NCBI GenBank assembly: GCA_913041075.1
Contig: CAJWGZ010000076.1
Location: 1 to 5,272 of the forward strand
Reading direction: 5' to 3'
DNA from: an uncultured Fidelibacterota bacterium
GTDB taxonomy: Bacteria; Fidelibacterota; Marinisomatia; Marinisomatales; TCS55
Length of the DNA stretch: 5,272 nt
In this document: positions 1-5,272 of the stretch, one piece after another
Position numbering within the stretch: position 1 is the first letter of the stretch
How the letters are laid out: every line of letters begins with the position of its first letter
The notes under the pieces: model-generated
Told to the model about the DNA's origin: nothing
The model's database searches: none
The model's input: only the letters and a program-made list of their open reading frames with translations
Made by a program: the position numbers and the translations under genes

Positions 1-191
1 TGGGAGAGATCATGCTTTATGCATCGTATGCTATGATTGTCCAACATTGGATTCCCTGGGCTATTTTGGCCTGGGTATGGATCGGAGTATTTCTGGTCAA
101 TATACTTCAGAAAGAAGCTTCCATGTCTCGATATCCAGAATGGGCAGATTATAAAAAGAAGAGTGGCATGCTTATTCCCAAGCTATTTTAA
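1..191 (+). CDS. DUF1295 / steroid 5-alpha-reductase-like membrane protein, C-terminal fragment
   Basis: Only the last 62 codons are present, read from position 3 to the TAA at 189-191; the start lies before the window. The fragment opens with Gly-Glu, which with a preceding partial codon of form NTG fits the end of the RHPNYxGE signature of the DUF1295/isoprenylcysteine-methyltransferase-like fold. A hydrophobic stretch follows at visible residues 11-35 (a probable final transmembrane segment). The tail then reads SRYPEWADYKKKSGMLIP, the typical ending of this family (R-Y-P, a Tyr about four residues on, then a closing I-P). Family members are integral inner-membrane proteins related to steroid reductases and prenylcysteine/lipid methyltransferases; most bacterial ones have no known substrate. 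The next gene begins about 25 bp downstream, so co-transcription is possible but is not supported by any shared function. The family call is fairly secure; the reaction is unknown. Confidence 0.75.
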   Translation, partial: GEIMLYASYAMIVQHWIPWAILAWVWIGVFLVNILQKEASMSRYPEWADYKKKSGMLIPKLF

Positions 192-216
192 ATTTTCACG
201 ATTCGTACAAGCTAGA

Positions 217-1194
217 GTGACGGTCGTTTTGAGGCTGTTAACTATTTTATCTATCGGCAGTATTGTTCTAGGACAGGGCAATGTTGTAAGTGAAAACTCA
301 TTTACAGCATATGATGAAGTATTCTCTGGCACAGATAAACTCATTACCATGGTACCCGTGGCAGGTGGATTGTTCAATATGGGCAGCCCTAAGGATCAAA
401 TAGGAAGACGAAAAGATGAAGGACCGGTTCATGCTGTACTATTGGGTGATTTCTGGATAAGCACAATGGAGATACCCTGGGATTTATACGAATTATTTGT
501 TTACCGTAACGCTGATACGCCTGCAGAAAACCGGAGAGAAGTAACGCTTGATATTGATGGTGTATCCGGCGCCACTATGCCTTATGTTAATTATAATAAA
601 CCTGGTTATCCAGCCATCAATATTACCCAGTATGCCGCCTCGCAGTTTTGTAAATGGCTTACTGCGAAAACGGGACACTATTATCGACTGCCAACTGAAG
701 CAGAATGGGAATATGCCTGTCGGGCAGATTCAAAAGATAATTTTTCTTTTGGTCCATCAAGAAAATCAATAGCCAGCTACGCTTGGTACAAGGGTAATAG
801 TGACGGTAAATTGCATAAGGGAGGGATGAAAGTACCGAATGCACTTGGGTTATATGATATGCATGGCAATGTTGCTGAGTGGGTAATTGACCGGTACGAT
901 CGGAATGGATATCCGCATCATGCTGATATGGTGACGGATCCTTTCCAGCTGGGTAAAGAGTTGTATCCGCGGGTAGTGCGCGGGGGATCATACAAGGATA
1001 AACCTGCCAGGCTACGCTCTGCGGCGCGAGGTTATTCAAAAAGATCCTGGAAAAAAAGGGACCCCCAATCCCCGAAAAGTTTATGGTGGCATACAGACGC
1101 GATCCATATTGGATTTCGTATCGTGCGACCCAGAACTCTGCCTAACCAGAGCGAACTAACTAAATATTGGATTGAACCAATAAAGGAATACTAA
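217..1194 (+). CDS. SUMF1/FGE-fold (formylglycine-generating-enzyme-like) protein lacking the catalytic cysteines
   Basis: About 325 residues from a GTG at 217; a TTG at 229 would give 321. The frame stays open back to position 37, but that part overlaps the upstream gene in another frame and is not family-like, so the long start is rejected. From GTG the N-terminus has a hydrophobic stretch (residues 5-18) suggesting a signal peptide or membrane anchor. The FGE-sulfatase domain (Pfam PF03781) runs from about residue 45 to the end: GGLFNMGS at 50-57, RLPTEAEWEYACRA at 157-170, GLYDMHGNVAEWV at 211-223, RVVRGGS at 252-258, GFRIVRP at 299-305. In true FGE two cysteines follow the RGGS motif and bind copper; here the segment is YKDKPARLRSAAR with no cysteine. 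The only cysteines are C145 and C168, elsewhere in the fold. Formylglycine synthesis is therefore unlikely. Ligand binding or another non-FGE role is inferred. The stop is 6 bp before the oxidoreductase ATG, so the two are probably one operon. Confidence 0.85.
   Translation: MTVVLRLLTILSIGSIVLGQGNVVSENSFTAYDEVFSGTDKLITMVPVAGGLFNMGSPKDQIGRRKDEGPVHAVLLGDFWISTMEIPWDLYELFVYRNADTPAENRREVTLDIDGVSGATMPYVNYNKPGYPAINITQYAASQFCKWLTAKTGHYYRLPTEAEWEYACRADSKDNFSFGPSRKSIASYAWYKGNSDGKLHKGGMKVPNALGLYDMHGNVAEWVIDRYDRNGYPHHADMVTDPFQLGKELYPRVVRGGSYKDKPARLRSAARGYSKRSWKKRDPQSPKSLWWHTDAIHIGFRIVRPRTLPNQSELTKYWIEPIKEY
1182..1187 (+). promoter_or_regulatory. Weak, distant Shine-Dalgarno-like AAAGGA for the oxidoreductase gene
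   Basis: AAAGGA lies inside the last codons of the SUMF1-like gene and ends 13 nt before the ATG at 1201. That spacing is longer than the usual 5-9 nt. The six bases between the upstream stop and this ATG hold no purine-rich motif. Either this distant motif is used or, as is common in Bacteroidota, initiation depends on an A-rich, unstructured start region (the first codons here are strongly A-rich) and on coupling to the gene before it. Confidence 0.3.
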
Positions 1195-1200
1195 AACGCT

Positions 1201-2538
1201 ATGAAAAATCAAAAAAATAATCAAATTGATCGCAGGACATTTTTAGGCCATTCCGCCAAAATTACCGCTGCAGGCTTGATTTTAAACAAGCTGCCAGCAG
1301 CTACGAGAAAATATGTTTCATTTGCAGGAGAAATAAAAGTAGCGCTGGTGGGCTGTGGTGGTCGTGGCACAGGTGCGGCAGGCCAGGCCATTGCTGCAGA
1401 TCGTGATGTACGGTTGGTGGCTGTAGCCGATGTTTTTGCGGACCGAGCTCAGCAATGCCTATTCAACTTGGCTGAAAAACATGGTGATTCCGAGCAATTG
1501 GCCGTTACTGAAGATGCCGTTTTCATTGGTTTTGATGCTTACAAGAAAGCTATTGCCATGGCCGATGTGGTCATCCTAACAACACCTCCTGGTTTCCGAC
1601 CGCAGCATTTTGCCCATGCCATCAACAAGGATAAACAAGTTTTCATGGAAAAACCTGTAGCTACAGATATCGCTGGCATAAAAAAAGTGCTGGAAACCGG
1701 AAAAATTGCGGACAGAAAAAAACTGAATGTAGTGGTAGGTTTACAACGGCATTATCAGCGTTCCTATCGTGCAGTAAAAAAACGTCTGGATAGAGGATCT
1801 ATTGGGGACATTATTTCTGGACAGGTTTACTGGAACAGTGCCGGCGTTTGGGTAAAGCCGCGGGAACCACAGCAGACTGAGTTGGAATACCAAATGCGTA
1901 ACTGGTATTATTTTAATTGGCTATGCGGTGATCATATTGTGGAGCAGCATATTCACAATATAGACGTGGCCAACTGGTTCATCGGGGCACCCCCCGTTTC
2001 TGCTCAAGGTATGGGCGGTCGCGAAGTACGGAAAGGACCTGACCATGGTCAAATATTTGACCATCATTTTGTGGAATTTACTTACCCGGATGGACAGGTG
2101 GTTGCCAGCCAATGCCGCCACCAACCAGGGTGTATGAATCGTGTCGATGAAGTCTTCCAAGGATCCAGAGGGAGTGTGCATGTGCATAGCGGCAACTATG
2201 GAATTATTCAATCAAAGCGCGGTAGAGAGATCTATAATCATGTGGATGAGAACGATATTAATCCTTATCAGCAGGAACATAATGAACTGTTTGCAGCAAT
2301 AAAGGCTGGAAAACACCTTTTTACCGATTTTGAGAGGGGATCTAACAGTACTATGACTGCAATCTTGGGTCGAATGGCAAGCTATTCAGGTCAGGAAATC
2401 ACATGGGAAGAAGCGCTGGCATCAAATTTAAAACTTGTACCTGAAAATCTAAGCTCATTCAAAGATACAGCGCCGGTATTGCCAGATGAGGAAGGAAATT
2501 ATCCAGTGCCAGTGCCTGGCGTAACCAGATTTATTTAA
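1201..2538 (+). CDS. Tat-exported Gfo/Idh/MocA family NAD(P)-dependent oxidoreductase
   Basis: A 445-residue protein. Residues 10-32 form a twin-arginine signal (D-R11-R12-T-F-L-G, then a mildly hydrophobic stretch), which predicts export of the folded, cofactor-loaded enzyme. The Rossmann domain starts at about residue 45 with KVALVGCGGRGTGAA (glycines at 51-58), and V-A-D at about 75-77 ends the second strand. E150-K151-P152 is the family EKP motif with the presumed catalytic lysine. The C-terminal substrate domain (about 180-400) has GLQRHYQRSY and then GDHIVEQHIHNIDVANW, where H252 and D255 fit the family's H-x-x-D active-site pair. Length is normal for exported members. The family oxidises or reduces hydroxyls of sugars, polyols and glycosides, and some members (GH109, 3-keto-glycoside enzymes) use NAD transiently; this protein keeps EKP, so a sugar dehydrogenase is the simplest reading. 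It sits between a SUMF1-like gene (6 bp before) and a TIM-barrel isomerase-like gene (17 bp after). The substrate is not determined. Confidence 0.93.
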   Translation: MKNQKNNQIDRRTFLGHSAKITAAGLILNKLPAATRKYVSFAGEIKVALVGCGGRGTGAAGQAIAADRDVRLVAVADVFADRAQQCLFNLAEKHGDSEQLAVTEDAVFIGFDAYKKAIAMADVVILTTPPGFRPQHFAHAINKDKQVFMEKPVATDIAGIKKVLETGKIADRKKLNVVVGLQRHYQRSYRAVKKRLDRGSIGDIISGQVYWNSAGVWVKPREPQQTELEYQMRNWYYFNWLCGDHIVEQHIHNIDVANWFIGAPPVSAQGMGGREVRKGPDHGQIFDHHFVEFTYPDGQVVASQCRHQPGCMNRVDEVFQGSRGSVHVHSGNYGIIQSKRGREIYNHVDENDINPYQQEHNELFAAIKAGKHLFTDFERGSNSTMTAILGRMASYSGQEITWEEALASNLKLVPENLSSFKDTAPVLPDEEGNYPVPVPGVTRFI

Positions 2539-2542
2539 CTTG

Positions 2543-2548
2543 TAAGGA
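2543..2548 (+). promoter_or_regulatory. Ribosome binding site TAAGGA of the TIM-barrel gene
   Basis: TAAGGA lies 7 nt before the ATG at 2556, a good Shine-Dalgarno match at good spacing, in the 17-bp gap after the oxidoreductase stop at 2536-2538. It is clearer than any ribosome-binding signal of the other genes here and supports the start at 2556. A second ATG at 2548 overlaps this site but runs into TGA after three codons, so it is not the start. Confidence 0.6.
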
Positions 2549-2555
2549 TGAAACC

Positions 2556-3482
2556 ATGAAACGCAGACAATTCATTAAAACAGGACTTATAACATCTTCG
2601 CTGCCCTTAGCAGGAAGCCTACTCTGGGCCAATTCAATGAACCAGAAAACAAAAAAAGGTGATCCTTTCAACCTGTTGTATGCTCCTCATTTTGGGATGT
2701 TCACGCATCATAGCGGTAAAGACCTGATTGACCAGATCCAATTCATGTATGATCAAGGCTTTCGGTCATTGGAAGATAATGGGATGAAAGACCGTCCTCT
2801 TTCCGACCAAGAACGTATTGCTAAAAAAATGAATCAACTGGATATGACCATGGGTGTTTTCGTTGCCCACAAAATCTACTGGAACAAACCTAATCTAGCC
2901 AGTGGGGATAAAGATCTACAAAATGAGTTTGTCGATCATATCAGAGAATCTGTTGAAGTGGCAAAACGGGTCAATGCTAAATGGATGACCGTAGTCCCCG
3001 GCCATGTGGATCTGGGCCAGGAAATGGGCTATCAAACCGCGCATGTTGTGGAAGCACTACGGCGGGCCAGCACTATACTTGAACCACATGGATTGATCAT
3101 GGTCCTGGAACCGCTGAACTGGTGGACAAACCATGCCGGGCAATTCCTTAGTGAGATACCACAAGCCTACGAGATCTGTAGAGCCGTGGATAGCCCTTCC
3201 TGCAAGATTCTATTTGATATCTATCATCAGCAAATAACAGAAGGAAATATTATTCCAAATATTGACAAATCATGGGACGAGATCGCTTATTTTCAGATTG
3301 GTGATAATCCAGGAAGAAAAGAACCAACTACCGGAGAGATTAATTATAAGAATGTGTTTAAACATATTCACGATAAAGGTTATAAGGGAGTGCTAGGGAT
3401 GGAACACGGCAACTCTAAATCCGGCAAGGCAGGGGAGTTGGCTGTGATTGCAGCCTACAGGAAGGTAGATTCGTTTAAATAA
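2556..3482 (+). CDS. Tat-exported hydroxypyruvate-isomerase-like (xylose-isomerase-like TIM barrel) protein
   Basis: A 308-residue protein. It starts M-K-R3-R4-Q-F-I-K, a strong twin-arginine motif, followed by a hydrophobic segment (about 9-24) and a likely cleavage near A25-N26. The rest is one AP-endonuclease-2/xylose-isomerase-like TIM barrel (Pfam PF01261). Landmarks match hydroxypyruvate isomerase (Hyi) relatives: VLEPLNWW with E185, LFDIYHQQ with D221 and H224, QIGDNPGRKEPTTGEINY at 247-264, and GMEHG with E283. The two glutamates, the aspartate and the histidine are the usual metal-binding and acid/base set, so the active site looks intact. Cytosolic Hyi is about 260 residues; the extra length is the signal region. 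Export argues against ordinary glyoxylate-pathway Hyi activity. Next to an exported oxidoreductase, isomerisation, epimerisation or lyase action on an oxidised sugar is inferred. It is the last gene of the run; convergent repeats follow. Confidence 0.92.
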   Translation: MKRRQFIKTGLITSSLPLAGSLLWANSMNQKTKKGDPFNLLYAPHFGMFTHHSGKDLIDQIQFMYDQGFRSLEDNGMKDRPLSDQERIAKKMNQLDMTMGVFVAHKIYWNKPNLASGDKDLQNEFVDHIRESVEVAKRVNAKWMTVVPGHVDLGQEMGYQTAHVVEALRRASTILEPHGLIMVLEPLNWWTNHAGQFLSEIPQAYEICRAVDSPSCKILFDIYHQQITEGNIIPNIDKSWDEIAYFQIGDNPGRKEPTTGEINYKNVFKHIHDKGYKGVLGMEHGNSKSGKAGELAVIAAYRKVDSFK

Positions 3483-3493
3483 CTTTTTCTAGG

Positions 3494-3549
3494 CTGGGAT
3501 TTTACTGGCCCTTCGGAAGGGCTGTAGCTTCGAAAGACGCGAATCCCAG
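3494..3549. other. Nested inverted-repeat element in the convergent intergenic region
   Basis: An outer perfect 8-bp inverted repeat, CTGGGATT at 3494-3501 and AATCCCAG at 3542-3549, encloses a second hairpin at 3506-3524 and a third weak pairing (TTCG 3529-3532 with CGAA 3540-3543, which competes with the base of the outer stem). The fold as RNA would be a closing stem with one strong inner hairpin and an ordered remainder. It lies between two convergent stop codons, so a transcription-ending or mRNA 3'-end protecting role is likeliest. A small structured RNA or a dispersed repeat cannot be excluded. I do not recognise a known RNA class. Confidence 0.5.
3506..3524. terminator. Candidate bidirectional terminator hairpin without a U-tract
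   Basis: GGCCCTT pairs with AAGGGCT around a CGG loop: six Watson-Crick pairs (3508-3513 with 3517-3522) extended by two G-T pairs. It sits 23 bp after the stop of the TIM-barrel gene and about 50 bp beyond the stop of the minus-strand peptidase gene, so it could end transcription from both sides. Neither strand has a T-run after the stem (the T5 run at 3484-3488 lies before it on the + strand), so it is not a textbook intrinsic terminator. Confidence 0.35.
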
Positions 3550-3554
3550 GTGAT

Positions 3555-3576
3555 GCAGGTATTGTGCGGTGCCTGT
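3555..3576 (-). other. Stem-loop touching the stop codon of the peptidase gene
   Basis: CAGGTA (3556-3561) pairs with TGCCTG (3570-3575) with one G-T pair, extended by G3555-T3576, around an 8-base loop. On the minus strand it begins at the last base of the peptidase stop codon (3576-3578). It may form the 3' end structure of that mRNA together with the nested repeats beyond it. No T-run follows; the stem is modest and could be chance. Confidence 0.25.
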
Positions 3577-5272
3577 TAGAAAGACCGTCCGAAAAATATT
3601 GCGTTTAGAAATAAACCATCTGTACCATACCAAAATGCCCGGAAGTGCGGATTATCAGCAAACAACACTACATAACCACCATCGACCTTGCGGGCAATAA
3701 TTGCCGCGGTGTTTTTTATATCCGCCAGTAATTCATCAGCTATGTAACCACTTAAAAGTGGCGTTTCTGTATAACGACCTACATTAGCTGCATCCGCTAC
3801 AGATAGTTCATATAAATATTCATTGTTTCTAAAAACTGGTATCATTTTTTTATAGCCAAAAGCAAGTGGATGAGTTGTGTCCAGGGCCAGTTCAAAGATT
3901 GATCCGCCAATTTGTTGTGCCCCCTTGGTAGTCCGAACCTTTTCATAGGCGATATCTAAGGTGTCCTTTTTTGAATCTTTGATTTCTTCTTTTACAATTC
4001 CATTTTTTATTGCCCAGTTTGATCCACTACTGGTTGTAATAAGACAGCCGCCCCGGCTGATCCAGGATTTGATGGTTTTAACATCTGTTGAATCGATGGG
4101 CCCAAAATATCCATCTGTCATAACCAGAACATTGTATTTATCCAAGAGAGTTCTATTGATTTGGTCTGTGTTGATTAAGGATACAGGAATGTGCATTCTT
4201 TCATTCAATAAGTGCCAGGCCTGACCTACGCTGTAAGCGCTTGTTCCTTTACCAGCAAGCAGAGCAACTTTCGGTTTTTCCAGAACAGCATGAAGACCGC
4301 CAAGGTCAGGGCCATCATCGGCCAAACCAGTGTTTACGGCATATATATTTACAAAATCCTCTGCCGCAATAGTGCGTACCACTTTGTGGACATCATCATT
4401 TGAGATGTTTAATGTTTTATCACGTTGGACCAACGGTATGATTATTGAGCCCCGTTTAAAATTTACCAAACGCCCATTAATCGTAATACTAAATGGTTTC
4501 ATTGCCAAGCGTGGGATTATTCCTAAATCCAAGATGCGATAAAGCGCACGCGGAGCATAATAATCACCCCATTCCATAATATAAGCGTAGGTTGCCCTAC
4601 CACCGATCTTTGCCCCGGCAGTAAAGTATCCATCAGGTAACTCATCGCCAATGATGGCACTGGGGTTTTGTTTCAATTCGATATAATCCACACCAGCTGC
4701 CAGCGGTAATGACCAAGCTGATACATCATAGAATAAAGAATCTTTAAAGGAAGTCACTTTTTCCATAATTGCTTTAATAAAACGTGACTGTGGCTGATCG
4801 ACAGAGACCAACACTGCCTTACCCGGTTCAAATTTCATATTGTTTGCAGCATATGGTTTTTTCAATGAATGTAATTTGACCTGGTGTTGCACCAAATTAT
4901 TGAGCAATAACCCTACCTGGGTTTTTTTATAATCAGTACTTATCAAATAGGCCTTGGTCGGAAATTGAATTGCTGCTTTACTGGCATCGCGGTAAAAGTT
5001 TCGCTGGTGTTTTAGAAATTCATCCCGCATTTGCCACATTCCTTCCAAAGTTCCCAACGATGCGTTAAAATGGTTTTTAATAGAAAATGTGTAGGAAAGT
5101 TCGCCGCTGGTCGTAGAAGTTGCTAGCCCTCTGGATGATGCCTGCTCAAACAAGATACCAACCGCACCAGTTACATCTGGGAAAGTGGAACCTTTTCCAT
5201 AGTAGAAATCATCAAAACGTTCCTTAGAGTAATACAATACGCCAATGTTGTTCAGTGCTTCGGCATGGTAAG
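3576..5272 (-). CDS. M14-family metallocarboxypeptidase-like protein with C-terminal GATase1-like domain (5' end outside window)
   Basis: The frame has no stop up to the right edge, so 564 codons are visible (first full codon at 5270) and the N-terminus is missing. The TTG at 5235-5237 is an internal Leu, not a start. The opening YHAEALNNIGVLYYSKE followed by DDFYYGKGSTFPDVTG and GILFEQASSRG (visible residues 38-48) matches the end of the catalytic domain of Bacteroidota M14 zinc carboxypeptidases; the Glu of LFEQ (visible E42, codon 5145-5147) fits the catalytic glutamate. The zinc ligands would lie in the missing part. A middle region follows, then from about visible residue 333 a flavodoxin-like segment KVALLAGKGTSAY...VLVMTDGYFG...GGCLITTSSGSNW resembling class I glutamine amidotransferases, with Ser/Thr where the nucleophile Cys would be. 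Such proteins are normally secreted. Role: probably peptide trimming in the envelope, inferred. It is convergent to the sugar genes and unlikely to be co-regulated. Confidence 0.88.
   Translation of the reverse strand, partial: YHAEALNNIGVLYYSKERFDDFYYGKGSTFPDVTGAVGILFEQASSRGLATSTTSGELSYTFSIKNHFNASLGTLEGMWQMRDEFLKHQRNFYRDASKAAIQFPTKAYLISTDYKKTQVGLLLNNLVQHQVKLHSLKKPYAANNMKFEPGKAVLVSVDQPQSRFIKAIMEKVTSFKDSLFYDVSAWSLPLAAGVDYIELKQNPSAIIGDELPDGYFTAGAKIGGRATYAYIMEWGDYYAPRALYRILDLGIIPRLAMKPFSITINGRLVNFKRGSIIIPLVQRDKTLNISNDDVHKVVRTIAAEDFVNIYAVNTGLADDGPDLGGLHAVLEKPKVALLAGKGTSAYSVGQAWHLLNERMHIPVSLINTDQINRTLLDKYNVLVMTDGYFGPIDSTDVKTIKSWISRGGCLITTSSGSNWAIKNGIVKEEIKDSKKDTLDIAYEKVRTTKGAQQIGGSIFELALDTTHPLAFGYKKMIPVFRNNEYLYELSVADAANVGRYTETPLLSGYIADELLADIKNTAAIIARKVDGGYVVLFADNPHFRAFWYGTDGLFLNAIFFGRSF

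Noticed and set aside
37..216. In-frame ATG extension of the SUMF1-like gene by 60 residues
   Set aside because: It overlaps the upstream membrane-protein gene in another frame for 155 bases, and its translation is Cys/Trp/Arg-rich with no family resemblance, so it is a shadow of the real upstream coding sequence.
192..216. Bacteroidota-type promoter (TAnnTTTG at -7) before the SUMF1-like gene
   Set aside because: The AT-rich stretch TATTTTAAATTTT at the end of the upstream gene gives only a partial match and no suitable -33 TTG was confirmed, so no promoter is called.
659..1039. A 126-codon open frame on the minus strand
   Set aside because: It lies fully inside the SUMF1 domain gene, antisense to its best conserved motifs, and shows no domain, signal or ribosome binding site.
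1921..2211. A 96-codon open frame on the minus strand
   Set aside because: It is antisense to the conserved GDHIVEQHIHNID region of the oxidoreductase and has no protein-like features of its own.
2508..2520. Perfect small hairpin GCCAG-TGC-CTGGC near the end of the oxidoreductase gene
   Set aside because: It lies within the coding sequence for a Pro-Val repeat, has only five pairs and no U-tract, and the next gene follows in the same direction, so an internal terminator is unlikely.
2548..2559. Three-codon mini-ORF (ATG AAA CCA TGA) overlapping the start of the TIM-barrel gene
   Set aside because: It coincides with the Shine-Dalgarno region and is very short; a coupling or attenuation role cannot be supported.
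3529..3580. Hammerhead or other small ribozyme, or tRNA remnant (GAATCCCAG looks like a T-arm)
   Set aside because: The conserved hammerhead core CUGAUGA is absent, no other ribozyme core was recognised, and no acceptor or anticodon arm accompanies the T-arm-like bases.
3961..4542. Three overlapping + strand open frames of 63-87 codons
   Set aside because: They are antisense to the peptidase gene, overlap each other, and have low-complexity translations; the minus-strand frame is clearly the coding one.

Overview
The window reads as a piece of a Bacteroidota chromosome, most like a Chitinophagia/Cytophagia/Sphingobacteriia-type environmental heterotroph. This is inferred from the gene families (a cysteine-less SUMF1-like protein next to a Tat-exported Gfo/Idh/MocA oxidoreductase and a Tat-exported hydroxypyruvate-isomerase-like TIM barrel, and an M14 peptidase with a C-terminal glutamine-amidotransferase-like domain), from moderate GC content and from weak or absent Shine-Dalgarno sequences. 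Planctomycetes and Verrucomicrobia share the first three families, so the phylum is likely but not proven.

Layout. Positions 1-191 (+) hold the last 62 codons of a membrane protein of the DUF1295/steroid-5-alpha-reductase-like group. A run of three + strand genes follows with very short gaps (25, 6 and 17 bp): a secreted or anchored SUMF1/FGE-fold protein (about 217-1194, probably with a non-ATG start), a Gfo/Idh/MocA NAD(P)-dependent oxidoreductase (1201-2538) and a hydroxypyruvate-isomerase-like TIM-barrel protein (2556-3482). A 93-bp convergent intergenic region (3483-3575) contains nested inverted repeats. The minus strand from the right edge down to 3576 holds the C-terminal 564 codons of an M14-family metallocarboxypeptidase-like protein whose N-terminal zinc-binding part lies outside the window.

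How the genes work together. The oxidoreductase and the TIM-barrel protein both start with twin-arginine signals and are translated from adjacent genes, so they are probably exported folded, the oxidoreductase with its nicotinamide cofactor bound. Together they look like an envelope-located oxidise/rearrange module for a sugar, sugar acid, polyol or glycoside. The SUMF1-fold protein has lost the two cysteines needed for formylglycine formation and is better read as a binding or non-FGE partner. The substrate cannot be read from the sequence. The convergent peptidase gene is a separate transcription unit with no obvious link to this module.

No tRNA, rRNA, CRISPR array, insertion sequence or phage gene was seen. 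Nothing here is certain to be a new system; the best candidates for follow-up are the three-gene exported cassette and the nested-repeat intergenic element.
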